From Cyrtodaria siliqua (lineage: Eukaryota > Mollusca > Bivalvia > Adapedonta > Hiatellidae): 64,000 bases of DNA. The notes under the pieces are model-generated. The model did not search any database, was not told the DNA's origin, and saw only the letters and a program-made list of their open reading frames with translations. Shown here piece by piece: positions 1-12,600 of the stretch. The position numbers were made by a program, and so were the translations under genes. The stretch lies in NCBI GenBank assembly GCA_037043455.1, contig JAWPHD010006748.1:62001-126000 (forward strand), given 5' to 3'. The first letter of the stretch is position 1. Every line of letters starts with the position of its first letter.

Positions 1-192
1 ATCTTGGATTTCTCATCATTTTAATAAGGACTAGCTATACATCAAGCGCAACATTCCTTGTACTGTTTTGCTAAAATCCATCCAGTAGTTTCGTAGTTGT
101 CAAGTTTCATGAAAACCCACCAAGAACTTTCAAAGCAAAAAATATGGATGAATGCCGCACCATTCCATAAGTTCTGTCGATCTTTAATCAAA
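1..192 (+). repeat. Degenerate 3' end of a pearl/HINE-like element
   Basis: The stretch reads like the terminal part of the HINE-like repeats further right: a block resembling 'catcttggattt', then 'gtttcatgaaaac', then 'gccgcaccattccataag', a diverged form of the 'gcaccacggcataagctc' end signature. The terminal hairpin is no longer intact. It abuts the start of the next element near 193. This is similarity by eye only. Confidence 0.5.
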
Positions 193-830
193 AACAAGAG
201 GCCCAAGAGGGCCTGTGGACGCTCTACTGGCTAACATGGCTCTTATAACATCAATGAAGCGAGTGACTGCCATTTATGTTTTATTGGAAGTTTCGGGCAA
301 AAATCAGCTTTTTGACTAAATCAAGGGTCATAACTAAAGAATCTGGTAAAGCTTGGTAAAGATAAGATGAAAAATAAAGGCCCTACCGTATTAACAAGGC
401 AAAATATAGCATTTTTAACTAAATCAACAGCCATGACTCCTCTGTTACTGGTCCGACTGGTCCAACATAGCTAAAAAAAAAAATTCAAAAAATTCAAAAA
501 AATTCAATAATTCCAAAAAAAAAATCAAAAAAACAACAACAATTAATGAAAAAATTCAAAAAAAAAATTCAAAAAAAAAAAATTCAAAAAAAAAATTCAA
601 TAATTTAAAAAAAAAAAAATTCAAAAAAAAAAGAAGGAAAAAAAGAAAAGAAAATAAGAAGAAAAGAAAACCATAAAATCTGCTAAAGTTTGACTAAGAT
701 CAGATGCAAAATAATACATGAGAGCTCTGTGCAATGTGGTTCCAGAGAAAACGATTTTTTTCAGTTTTTGCCTATACAAGCCTAAGTAAAACTGTGACCC
801 CCAGGGTGGGGCCAAATGTGACAAATGGGT

Positions 831-2160
831 TACCATTTGAACAAACTTGGTAGAAGACCATAAGCTTATAGCAAATGCAAAATATTAAACCTCTGGCTCT
901 TGCGGTTTCAGAGAAGAAGATTTTTTAAGTTTTTCCCTATACATGTCTATGTAAAACATGTGACCCTTGGGGCGGGGTCAAATGTGACCCGAGGGTCATC
1001 ATTTGAACAAACTTGGTAAAGGACCATAAGCTTATAGCAAATGCAAAATATTAAACCTCTGGCTCTTACAGTTCCAGAGAAGAAGATTTTTTCAGTTTTT
1101 CCCTATACAAGCATTTATGTAAAACTGTGACCCCCGGGGCGGGGCCAGATGTGACCCCAGGGTCACCATTTGAACAAAATTGGTGAAGGACCATAAGCTT
1201 ATAGCAAACGCAAAATATTAAATCTCTGGCTCTTGCAGTTTCGGAGAAGAAGATTTTTTAAGTTTTCCCCTATACATGTCTATGTAAAACATGTGACCCT
1301 TGGGGCGGGGCCAAATGTGACCCCAGGGTCACCATTTGAACAAACTTGGTAAAGGACCATAAGTTTATAATAAATGTAAAATATCAAACCTCTGGCTCTT
1401 GTAGATTCCGAAAAGAAGATTTTTAAAAAAAAAATCCTATATAAGTCTATGTAAAACTGTGACCCTCGGGGCGAGGACAAATTTGACCCCAGGGTCACCA
1501 TTTGAACAAACTTAGTAGAGGACCATAAGCTGATGCTACATATAATACATGAGAGCTCTGTGCCATGTGGTTCCAGAGAAGAAGATTTTTTTCAGTTTTT
1601 CCCTATACAAGCCTATGTAAAACTGTGACCCCCGGGGTGGGGCCAAATGTGACACCTGGGTCACCATTTGAACAAACTTGGTAGAGGACCACAAGCTTAT
1701 AGCAAATGCAAAATATTAAACCTCTGGCTCTTGCAGTTTCAGAGAAGAAGATTTTTTTAAGTTTTTCGCTAGACATGTCTATGTAAAACATGTGACCCTT
1801 GGGGCGAGGCCAAATGTGACCCGAGGGTCACCATTTGAACAAACTTGGTAAAGAACCATAAGCTTATAGTAAATGCAAAATATCAAACCTCTGGCTGTTG
1901 TAGTTTCCGAGAAGAAGATTTTTAAAAAAAAAATCCTATATAAGTCTATGTAAAACTGTGACCCCCGGGGCGAGGACAAATTTGACCCCAGGGTCACCAT
2001 TTGAACAAACTTAGTAGAGGACCATAAGCTGATGCTACATGTAATACATGAGAGCTCTGTGCCTTGTGGTTTCAGAGAAGAAGATTTTTTAATTTTTTTT
2101 CCTATATGTCTATATGAAAAACATGCAAAACCTCAATATACAAACTTTGGACCCCCGGGG
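831..2160 (+). repeat. Tandem array, ~166-bp unit, about eight copies
   Basis: The phrase 'catttgaacaaacttggta' or close variants recurs near 831, 1001, 1167, 1333, 1499, 1663, 1829 and 1998, giving a period of about 166 bp. Each unit also holds 'aagcttatag', 'cctctggctcttg' and 'tgacccccggggcgggg'. Copies 3-4 and 7-8 are especially close, suggesting multi-unit duplication. The array forms the core of the element at 193-2532. Confidence 0.85.
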
Positions 2161-2446
2161 CACGGCCATTTTTGACCCCGGGGACTTTATTTGAACAAAC
2201 TTGATAGTCTAGGCGTTGGCGATCATTTTAAAAGAAAAACTGTTGAAATCTGTCTAGCGGTTCTGGAGAAGAAGATTTTTTAAGGTTTCGACCATATATG
2301 GTAATGGCAGCCATCTTGGATGTAGCACTGACCTAATTTTAACAAATCTAAAAAGCATTCATCTAAGGATCATCCAGGTAAAGTTTGGTCAAAATTAGCC
2401 AAGCGGTTTCTGAGGAGAAGTCGTTTGAAGAAAAGTTAACGGACGA

Positions 2447-2487
2447 CAGACAGACGACAGACAGACAGACGACGGACGACAGACAAC
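2447..2487 (+). repeat. GACA/GACG microsatellite of the HINE-like element
   Basis: An imperfect (ACAG/ACGG)n tract lies between the internal array and the terminal hairpin. The same tract sits in the same place in the other HINE-like elements (near 8767, 9907, 18843, 20988 and, inverted, 56248), so it is a fixed structural part of these elements. Confidence 0.85.
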
Positions 2488-2584
2488 ACACCATCCCATA
2501 AGCTCTGCTGGCCGTTGGCCAGTAGAGCTAATGATAAAGTTATATGGAAATGTTATGTTTTTTGACACGTGCGAAAAAATTGTT

Positions 2585-2835
2585 AAATTGTAAATTGTCA
2601 ACCCATTCAGGAGGCGTGGTGATTTTAATGTTTGAATGGTGCTTTACATAATTTTTAGCACATATAAGGCCATATAAGACGGTCGATTTTTTATGGTCAA
2701 GGCAGACCTCCCAATATTTCCTGGGTAGAACCAGTACTTTATACCTCACTCCATCCATAAGAATCGACACTTTCTCACTTAACAAGTCGAGCTTCCAGTG
2801 GGATTCGAACCCGTAGCGGTGAGAGGCGGTGGCTA
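2585..2835 (-). mobile_element. tRNA-derived SINE, 5'-truncated or diverged
   Basis: Read on the minus strand, the start holds a box-B-like 'gggttcgaatccc' (about 2795-2810), then a body with 'ggttctacccagg', 'ggccttatatgtgc' and 'aaagcaccattcaaac'. This is the usual order of a SINE: RNA polymerase III B box, then a tRNA-unrelated body. The A box is not recognisable, and the body differs from the SINEs at 2930 and 5017, so this is a different family or subfamily. Confidence 0.5.
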
Positions 2836-2929
2836 TTCAAATAATCCAAAATGCTAAAATCATGTAAAATCACAAACTGAGAAGGTATTCCATCAAATGT
2901 TGATTATCTTCTTCACTGCTTTCCCCATT

Positions 2930-3207
2930 ATCTTGAATTGAATTGAATTGGATTTTATAGTCGCACCAACAGCTAAGGTCATATGGCGACTTTCCAGCTT
3001 CCACTGGTGGAGGAAGACCCCAGGTGCCCCTCCGGGCAATTTTCGTGCACGGGCGGGCACCTGGTAGAACCACCGACGTTCTGCAAGCTAGCTGGATAGC
3101 TTCCTCACATAAAGATTCCTAGGCCCCTGAGGGATCGAACCTACAGTGGTGAGAGGTAAGTGATTGCAAGTCAGAGACTCTAACCACTCGGCCACGGATG
3201 CCCCCCC
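2930..3207 (-). mobile_element. tRNA-derived SINE (full-length-like copy)
   Basis: On the minus strand the element starts with a tRNA-like head: 'gtggccgagtggttagag' (A box) and 'ggttcgatccctca' (B box). It continues through 'aagctatccagctagc' and 'gtgcccgcccgtgcacg', and ends in a (TTCAA)n tail at 2930-2950. It is close to the plus-strand copy at 5017-5285 and to the truncated copy at 63329-63513. The head resembles Leu/Ser-type tRNA, but the body shows it is a SINE and not a functional tRNA gene. Confidence 0.85.
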
Positions 3208-3354
3208 ATTATCTTGAAAAGAGTATCCCCCTACAATATCTGAACAAACTAAAACATTGAAAACATTCAGGAATACTTTCAGATGACTATAAACCGAACA
3301 AAAGGCTTAACAGGTCTTAATTATAACCTGAAAACAGAATGGAATATTCAACAC

Positions 3355-3495
3355 AAACTGTTTTCAAGCAAGAAAGGTAGGTAGGTAGGTGAATATATAT
3401 TTTCCCAAAAACAGTAACAAACATAAGAAATTAAAGGGAAAATATAGCAATAAAAAGTTTTGAGTAAGGCTCTTTTTAGTCAGTAGGTCGGAGCA
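3355..3495. repeat. Fragment of the GTAGG-rich repeat family also seen at 50137-50343
   Basis: The order 'gtaggtaggtaggtga', 'cagtaa', 'aagaaattaaag', 'atagcaa' matches the MITE-like repeat in KSR intron 4 (50137-50343). Here only part is recognisable. It lies 3' of RFC5 exon sequence, within an RFC5 intron or its continuation. Confidence 0.5.
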
Positions 3496-3576
3496 CAGAA
3501 AACCCATAAGAAATTACAGATGGCCTTTAATAGCATAGCAATATACTCATATACTCTGTGTTCACATCTGACCTAC

Positions 3577-3650
3577 CTCTACGTAGAGAGTTCTGTGCAT
3601 CCCGCGTCATTGCATCTGCCTCATCAAGGATCACAAGCTTAAAACCTTTC
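3577..3650 (-). CDS. RFC5: RFC5 exon encoding the Walker B region (LDEADAM)
   Basis: This 74-nt exon completes Lys and reads [20 protein letters not shown] and SLRR before the donor 'gtaggt'. The acidic DEAD motif coordinates Mg-ATP and is diagnostic of RFC subunits. The next exon should begin with VIEKF-like sequence; none was found between 3570 and 1, so it probably lies outside the window. Confidence 0.94.
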
Positions 3651-6600
3651 CTGTAACAGAATACAGAACTGTCTGCTCAACAGAACAATGCCGCTCAGTT
3701 ATTTTTAATTTTTGAAAGTGATGTTAAAAGCGTTCTTTATTAACGCAAGGCAAAACATAATATGTTTTGTTTTCCCTTTATGCTGCCTTAAGGGCTCTGG
3801 AAAAAAAAATGGGAGGTGTTTTTCTTATATATTTTTTGGTCGCAGTTTGGTAGAAATAAAATTTATAACAGAACAAAGAAATTACACATCAAATCAAAAA
3901 GATTCTTATTTTGCACAGACTAAAATTACTTTTCAAGAACCAATCAAGACTACGAAAATTGATATAGTATTAGGTTATCTTGTCACTATTCCTCTCTGTG
4001 TTACGTTCATACTACGCCTTGCACAACAAGTTAAAGAATCCCAAATTTGTAGTGTCCTGTTAGGGCCATGTTACCATCGCAGGTCCTTTCAATTAAATCA
4101 ATTCTCATGCTGATCAAGATCTCACGATTACCGTAGAAAATGTCTAGGTCGATGGTAAGATGCGATGGTCGATGGTAAGATGCGATGGTCGATAGTAAGA
4201 TGCGATGGTCGATGGTAAGATGCGATGGTCGATCGCATCGTACCATCGACCATCGCATCTTACCATCGACCTAGGTAAGATGCGTACCATCGACCATCGC
4301 ATCTTACCATCGACCTAGGTCGATGGTCGATGGTAAGATGCGATGGTAACATGGCCCTAACAGGACACCATAATTTTGTGACAAATGAAGTCGGCAGTGA
4401 CATCAAGGAGATTTCCGCACGCCACTGACCTCTATCGGCGATTCGCCTCGTGAGACGCTGCTGTCAATTTTGACACTACCAGGAAAATGCACGCGATGTA
4501 TAGTAAGTGAACATTCGACTCAACTTACTGTTTGCAAAATCAGGGTCTTGATGCACTTTAACGTTTGATCATGTCCAGATAAACGCTTGTCATTTTCAAC
4601 GGGGCGAGAAAGGTCAAGACAGTACAACACAAACAAACTTTTGATTCGCCGTAAAGTGGAGTTTCTCTAACTTGTTGCGCAAGGCATAGCATAGGTACTA
4701 CACATGCCTATATGCGGTAAAATATATTTAAAGATGGGTGCTAATTCAAAGCATTTTTTATACATGAGTTCTCTAAAAACATTAACAAAATAAGAAATGA
4801 AAGCTTACAGGAGGACTTTCAAACTAGCTTACTTACTTGAAGATTGTTCTTGTACTTGCAAAGTTGAGAACCTGACCTCTAACAATCCCTATACCACGGT
4901 CATCTGAAGCATTTAACTGAAAGAGAAAACTTCATATCAGCATTTTGACCCAACTCTCCTTGATCATCTGATGCATAAAGCATACATGTACTCACATTAT
5001 ATCTATACATCTCACAAGGGGGGCGACTGTGGCCGAGTGGTTAGAGTCTCTGACTTGCAATCACTTGCCCCTCACCGCTGTGGGTTCGATCCCTCATGGG
5101 CCTAGGAATCTTTATGTGAGGAAGCTATCCAGCTGGCTTGCAGAACATCGGTGGTTCTACCCAGGTGCCCGCCTGTGCACGAAATTTGCCCGGAGGTGCA
5201 CCTGGGGCCTTCTTCCACCAATGGAAGCTGGAAAGTTGCCATATGACCTTAGCTGTTGGAGCGACTATAAAATCGAATTCAAATTAATACATCTCATAAA
5301 TAAAGTCTTGCAACTTGCTCTAAATACAAACTTTGGCTCCTGTGATGGGGCTCTTTTCGATCCTGGGGACATCCATAAAATATGTATTTTTAACCACTTC
5401 CAAAATCGCTCCAAAAGCACTACTTTGCATGATGATTATTTATTACATTTCTATGGGTGAAAGATTGAGATTTCTCAGTGAAAGAATATTTATAATCGCT
5501 ATATATTAATACAGGGCCTTTTTACCCTTCCCTGCAGCGGCCTGTATAAGGTCCCTTCCCCACCCAAATTTGTTTTAAAATCATGCATATTTTCCCCCAT
5601 TTTTAAACTTACTTAAAACTTTCATTCCCCATTTATGGAATTTTTCCCCTTGTTAAGAGCAATAGGCCCCTTCCACAAAATTGATAAAAAGGCCCTGTAA
5701 TAACTAACTCTGAACACAAAAATAACTAACTGTGATGTTGAGTTATTATGTCAACACCATGTCGATAATGTTCAATAAAGCGAATATATAGGTTAAAATT
5801 ATATATATAAACTGATTTAAATGTAATAAATAGATTATTTAACGGCTGGGTTCGATTATACAGAAATCCATCATTCGATGAAAGTTGTGTTTTGTTTTTT
5901 CACACAATCGCATCTGCTCCTTCGTGAAAATAACATGTCTACAATATCGTAAAGGATTTCCCTATAATCGATTCCACTGTTAAATAATCTCTATATATTT
6001 ATATATATATTGTTTCAAGCCAGCACAATAGCAGCAGTGTGTGCTCATTCAAAACTCTGCTATGTTGAGGAATGCCTACATATTCAAACCACCCTTGTAG
6101 CTGCACATTCTAACCCCACTTAAAGCACAACATTTATTGAGCAGCTATTTTGTTTAAATATATAAGAAAGGCAAAGATTACCTCGAGGACCATTGAGTGG
6201 AACTCCTGCGGGGTGTACATCTGCTTGGCAACAGCCAATATTGTACTAGTTTTACCCGTGCCTGGTGGTCCATAGAACAGCAAATGGGGGAGTCGATTCT
6301 GTGATACAAACTTTCCAACTGTTGAAAATAAACAAGTTAGTATAATATATATTAAGATATTTAACCCTTAACCTGTTAAGCATGACTATAATAGCCTTTG
6401 CGTACATTGTAAACCCAGATTAGCCTGTGAGTTCTTAATACAAAGAAAGAACAGTCCATTATATATATATGTAGCCAGAGCTGTAGATAAGCTGAGTTTT
6501 TGAGTATTTTACAGTTATTTTTACACATTTTTTTTTTATACAAAAACCCCTGTTTTTTAAAATTGTGAGTATCATTACTCATCAACTTACTACAAAAACT

Positions 6601-9600
6601 CATAACTTTTAAAAATCATGAGTATTAGGCCATACAAAATTAATTACCTGGTTCTCAGGCCACTTTTTCTGAGAAGAGATGTGGGCGTGCGCATATTTTT
6701 TTACAATTTTACAGTGGTCAACAGACACGCGGGCGATTTTTTTGTATCCAAACTTTAATTCCAATACATGTATTGATGCAAAATATCTTGAAATACATGT
6801 GCAATAACCAGTTGGATCAGCTCATCTCTATTGTCGATCATTACCTTATCATTTCTTCCCGACTTGTGCTTCTTTCAATCCCAATAAGTCCGTATATTTG
6901 TTTTTAGATCACGCATGGACTTCAATCGACTCGATGTCACTGCCATTATTGCATGTTGTTGTGAGACTTTGTCGATTAGATGCTTGAATAAATCGCCTTT
7001 TCTGTAGCACCTACTAGTTCCAAGCGTCTCAAGCGTCTGACTCTCCTAGATTGGTACCCGTACGACTGCAACACTCACAAGCTAGCGAGCAGAGCGGCAG
7101 ATAGTCGGCCGCGCACCAGTCTACCCACAAGGGGATTCCCCTGAGGTAGTTGCATGTAAAACCCGGAACGAACTTGGATGCGGAACTTTTTTCTCGAAAT
7201 TTCGGTAGCGCATTCCAATTTTTTATTTTATTACTTTTGAGATAAAATCGGCAATGCGGCACCAAAAAAAGACATGCGGGCGGGCCTGAGAACCAGGTAA
7301 TTAATTTTTTATGGCCTTATATTTGTATCACTATGCATCGTCCTGTGGAACAGTTTATTTCATATTTTCATTATGAAAAGTGTTCCAAGCATGTGTCTAA
7401 TATTAAGGTCATACACTGTTTCTTTTGTTTTTATTAAGGTCATACACTGTTTCTTTTGTTTTTACTTAACTTTTATTTAATCCGAATAGTCATTTCTATT
7501 CACATCCATTTGGAAAATATGAAATATTTAAAGCAAGTGTTTACTCTGAAAGAGTTCCTCGTTTCTCATTCATTTTGAATCTGATGAGTAATTACTCATT
7601 GCAGTCAAAAATTATCTACAGCTCTGTGTAGCAGGTTAAGATATCAAATGGATCATAGACAATTCTAACTGGGTTAAATATTAAACCACATTAGCAAACT
7701 GTACCCGTCATACTCCTAACAAGAGGTCAATGACCTTGAAGCTCTACTGATAGGTTTTTGATAGCTAGATCAGCATTCCTGTGAAGTTTCATGAAAATCC
7801 GTCAAGTAGTTTCAGAGGAGTAGTCGCTACAAGTTTTCATTATATAACTCTATGTAAACTGGCGGCCATGGTTAACGTCAAATCAAGGATCAAAATCATG
7901 TCATACTGATCATTTTAGGAAAAGTCCCATATCAATATCACTTATAGTTTTCAAGAAGTAGTCGATACAAACTTGTATTTTGAAATCTATTTTTAGCCAT
8001 GGCGACCATCTTGAATATCCGGCCGACCTGAAATTTTGCTGGGATCAATTAGAGATCAAGAGCAACATTCCTGTGAAGTTTCATGAAAATACGTTGAGTA
8101 GTTACAGAGGAGTAGTCGCTACAAGATTTTACTAGATAACTCTGATGTAAACAAAGATGGCCGCTGATAGCCATGTTTAACATGAATCAAAACAATTTTC
8201 GACAAGGACCAACATAATGCTGATCATTTTAGAAAAAGTCCCATATCAATATCACTTATAGTTTTCAAGAAGTAGTCGCTACAAACTTATTTTTTAAAAA
8301 TCTATTTTTAGCTGTGGTGGCCATCTTGCATTTCTGGCTGATCTGAAATTTTGCTAGGATCAATTAGACATTAAGAGCAACATTCCTGTAAAGTTTCATG
8401 AAAATCTGCCAAGTAGTTTCAGAGGAGTAGTCGCTACAAGTTTTTACTATATAACTCTATGTAAACAAAGATGGCCGCTGGCAGCCATGTTTGACGTCGA
8501 ATCAAAATGATTTTCGACAAGGTCCAACATCATGTCATGCTGATCATTTCAGAAAAAGTCCCATGTCAATATCACTTAGAGTTTCAAGAAGTAGTCGCTA
8601 CAAACTTGTTTTTTAAAAACCTATTTTGAGATTTGGCGGCCATCTTGGATTTAACATCAACATGAATTTTTGCTAGGATCAACTAGACTTCATGGGCAAC
8701 ATTTCTGTAAAGTTTCATGAAAATCCATTCAGTAGTTTTAGAGGAGTAGTCGCTACAAAAAAGTTTACGGACGGACAGACTGACGGACGACGCACCACGG
8801 CATAAGCTCTGCTGATTTTTAGCTGTGGAGGCCATCTTGAATTTGTGGCCAACCTGAAATTTTGCTAGGATCAATTAGACTTCAAGAGCAACATTCCTGT
8901 AAAGTTTCATGAAAATCCGCTAAGTTTCAGAGGAGTAGTCGCTACAAGTTTTTACTATATAACTCTATGTAAACAAAGATGGCCACTGGAAGCCATGTTT
9001 AACGTTGAATCAAAACTATTTTTGACAAGGACCAACATCATGTCATGCTGATCATTTTACAAAAAGTCCAATATGAATATCACTTATAGTCTTCAAGTAG
9101 TAGTCGCTACAAACTTGTATTTTGAAATCTATTTTTAGCCATGGCGACCATCTTGAATTTCCGGCCGACCTGAAATTTTGCTAGGATCAATTAGAGATCA
9201 AGAGCAACATTCCTGTGAAGTTTCATGAAAATACGTCGAGTAGTTACAGAGGAGTAGTCGCTACAAGATTTTACTAGATAACTCTTATGTAAACAAAGAT
9301 GGCCGCTGATAGCCATGTTTAACATGAATCAAAACAATTTTCGACAAGGACCAACATAATGCTGATCATTTTAGAAAAAGTCCCATATCAATATCACTTA
9401 TAGTTTTCAAGAAGTAGTCGCTACACTTATTTTTTAAAAATCTATTTTTAGCTGTGGTGGCCATCTTGCATTTCTGGCTGATCTGAAATTTTGCTAGGAT
9501 CAATTAGACATTAAGAGCAACATTCCTGTAAAGTTTCATGAAAATCTGCCAAGTAGTTTCAGAGGAGTAGTCACTACAAGCTTTTACTATATAACTCTAT

Positions 9601-12600
9601 GTAAACAAAGATGGCCGCTGGCAGCCATGTTTGACGTCGAATCAAAATGATTTTCGACAAGGACCAACATCATGTCATGCTGATAATTTCAGAAAAAGTC
9701 CCATATCAATATCACTTAGAGTTTTTAAGAAGTAGTCGCTACAAACTTGTTTTTTAAAAACCTATTTTTAGATTTGGCGGCCATCTTGGATTTAACATCA
9801 ACATGAATTTTTGCTAGGATCAACTAGACTTCATGGGCAACATTTCTGTAAAGTTTCATGAAAATCCATTCAGTAGTTTTAGAGGAGTAGTCGCTACAAA
9901 AAAGTTTACGGACGGACAGACAGATGGACAGACTGACGGACACCGCACCACGGCATAAGCTCTGCTGATTTTTAGCTGTGGCGGCCATCTTGAATTTGTG
10001 GCCAACCTGAAATTTTGCTAGGATCAATTAGACATCAAGAGCAACATTCCTGTAAAGTTTCATGAAAATCCGCTAAGTTTCAGAGTAGTCGCTACAAGTT
10101 TTTACTATATAACTCTATGTAAACAAAGATGGCCACTGGCAGCCATGTTTAACGTTGAATCAAAACTATTTTTGACAAGGACCAACATCATGTCATGCTG
10201 ATCATTTTAAAAAATAACACTGTTATGATGTCTTATTTTTATCACATTTCGAGAACAGCGGACGCAGTTAAAATATACCTTGACACTATACTTTAACCAA
10301 AGACAGGCAACATGTACAACCTGTATCTGATTGATTTACAGAGTTACCCATAGTTAAAGTGTAAATTGATGTCGTGAAAAATATTACATTGACGTTATCA
10401 GGCGCATTGTTATAGCGATCGTGGTGAATGATGCCGCCAGATGGAACAATGCAAACATGCAATTTTTGCAGTGAAATTGTTGAATAGACTTGCAATCAAC
10501 AATTCAGTGTCTATTCTAGGACGCGCGATCCGCGCCATTTTCTATGAGATCGTGCTTTTTTTAAAAACATAATTCATGCCGATCGCACGTACAAACAAAG
10601 AAAAAACAATTCAATTTGTGACAAATATGCATGCGACATCGTAAATTTTAACTAAATGGAGAAAAATTCTGATTATTGTTTATTATCTTGATCATCTTGA
10701 ACGCTTGATTGTAGATACAAACGTTTGTCTTGAAAACAAGCAAGCGTCGCAGATGATCTAGAATGTAAATCGTAACGGAGTAACCGTTATTTGTGTATTC
10801 ACGGGTTAGGTGGCGCTAGATATCACATGGCATCCTGACGTCACTCAACTTCAGATTGTACGGAATAATATAGACGAAAATAAGTTTAGAAAATGCTTGT
10901 TTTGCCTTGCGGTTGCAGACATTATTTCCGTTGGTTTTAAAATTCATTAAATTGTTGTTTACAGTCACATGTACGGCAAATTTAAAAGGTATCTGTCAGT
11001 TCAGTTCAGTTCAGTTTTCACATACCGTATTCGCCTAAATATAATCTGCACTTTTTTTACTCCCAGAATTTATGAAAATTATGGGGTGCGGATAATATAC
11101 AGGAATTTAATTTCATGTATTTTTTCAGAATGTTTAGGTAAAGATTAACTGTGTTTTACCGAAGTTTTGGGAAAGCAAGACGGAAGGCAGTCGGCCACAG
11201 AAGTGTGGGTTAACGCTGAACAGTTTCCATATAAGCCTTTACCCGTATATATATATATATACCATAAGAAATAAATGCATTTAATATTCATTTTTGTTTT
11301 GATTTGGAATAAAGTACATCATCAGCTTGGGTTATTTCTTTATTTTAATCCCCTTGTTTTTGATAATTCATCGACTGGAACAGTAAATTTCAAACCATAG
11401 ACGGGTTCTGCTGTGATTGCTGTAGACCGCTATAGACTGGTTAACGATAAACTGCAAAAACAATAGTGAAGGCTGGACTGAAAAGTGTTTTGGTGTTTTG
11501 ACAGTTTGACACTAAATCACAGGTTACATTCTAGAATGTGTTTGTTGTTAACTGGTTGTGTTGCTAACTTAATTGGCACAAGACCGTGATACCAATTACA
11601 TTCTGAGCTGATAAATTTGACAAGTTTGAGCAGTAACTGACACGAATGACCTATTTGTTTAGATTGTAAAAAAGGTCCCATCTTTTAGATGTCATTCTCT
11701 TTCATTCTTTTAGAGTTACTTCCCTTACCAAAATAAACTACCAAAGCTTCGAACAACGATTATTTTGAAAGAAATCAACTACTTTAACCATTTTTATATA
11801 ACTTAATTCATTGTTCATATATTTTTTTTCAATCTTCATTTTTTTTTTGTCATCTGCGACAAACCTAATTTAATGTATCATGACCTAGTTGAATCTATCA
11901 CACGATAAAAAACATGCGAAAATTCGGCTTGTAAACAAAATGATTTCTCAGTTTTAGTCTATTTATAAAAGGGTCACGTTCCACTTCGATAATTTATACA
12001 AAACAAAATTCTTTGGTGTCAAATTTCCAGGAAGAGGTAACCTAATAGAAAGTAGAGTAAAAATCGTCAAGATACATAGATTTGTTTGAAAAATTTGTTT
12101 GTTTATATAAGTGGACGGAAAGTAGATCGCGACCAGTTAAGTTTTTACAATATGACTGCAGGAATAGAAACACTCAAAACAAACCCGATCAAGGCTATGC
12201 TACTGATTCTTGATGATGGTGTTTTATTCATAAATAGTTAATGTTTTTAGGTATGAGTAAAGAAAATTATCTGGGGCTCTGCAAAAATATTAAGGACTTG
12301 GCCAGTCTATACAAGGTCAACAGAGGCTTTTAAAAGCGTTTTGTACTCAATACTCGTCACACTTTCACTACTTGTTTTCCTCTCTTTTAATTAGGAATTC
12401 TTGTCTCAAAATTGGGAAAAAAATAAATAATGTTTTGTCATTGGGAATATGACCCAATGATGGCTACAAAAACAGCCAAAATAACCTACTGAAAACACTT
12501 TTTTTTTTAACAACTACTAAACAGATAATATACAAGTAAAAATATAATACAATCTGGTGGGTTGTGGGACTTGTCAATTGGAAAAGGGGGAATTTCGACA

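Larger units (their letters stand above)
193..2532 (+). mobile_element. Pearl/HINE-like non-autonomous element with a ~166-bp tandem array
   Basis: The element starts at 'aacaagaggcccaag' and carries 'gctctactggc' near its 5' end. It ends in a hairpin with arms 2501-2513 and 2517-2529 (13 bp, one G-T wobble, loop gtt), followed by 'aa'. The 5' 'gctctactggc' matches the right hairpin arm in inverted orientation. This layout of subterminal inverted repeat, 3' hairpin, internal tandem repeats and GACA/GACG microsatellite is known from pearl elements and Helentron-associated elements of bivalves. It has no coding capacity; long minus-strand ORFs here are repeat translations. Assignment to Helentrons is inference from structure. 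Confidence 0.65.
4006..4695. mobile_element. Outer inverted-repeat element around the foldback array (tentative)
   Basis: 'cgccttgcacaacaagttaa' near 4014-4033 is matched in inverted orientation by 'taacttgttgcgcaaggca' near 4669-4687. The foldback element at 4052-4368 lies inside. No target duplication was recognised, so the exact ends are uncertain. Confidence 0.4.

Noticed and set aside
3712..4113. 133-codon ORF
   Set aside because: It has no recognised domain, runs into the foldback element at 4052, and shows AT-driven codon use.
5030..5110. A functional tRNA gene
   Set aside because: Only A and B boxes and the overall arm order are kept; the acceptor stem does not close and the SINE body follows directly.
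5029..5460. 143-codon ORF
   Set aside because: It reads through a tRNA-derived SINE; similar short ORFs appear in the other SINE copies (2870-3073, 63308-63499).
8683..10027. Two similar ORFs suggesting a duplicated gene
   Set aside because: They are translations of duplicated HINE-like repeat units on the non-element strand.
10800..10850. CTCF-like 'aggtggcgct' and CRE 'tgacgtca' as regulatory sites
   Set aside because: Only core matches in an intron of several kb; such short motifs are expected by chance, and nothing in the context supports function.
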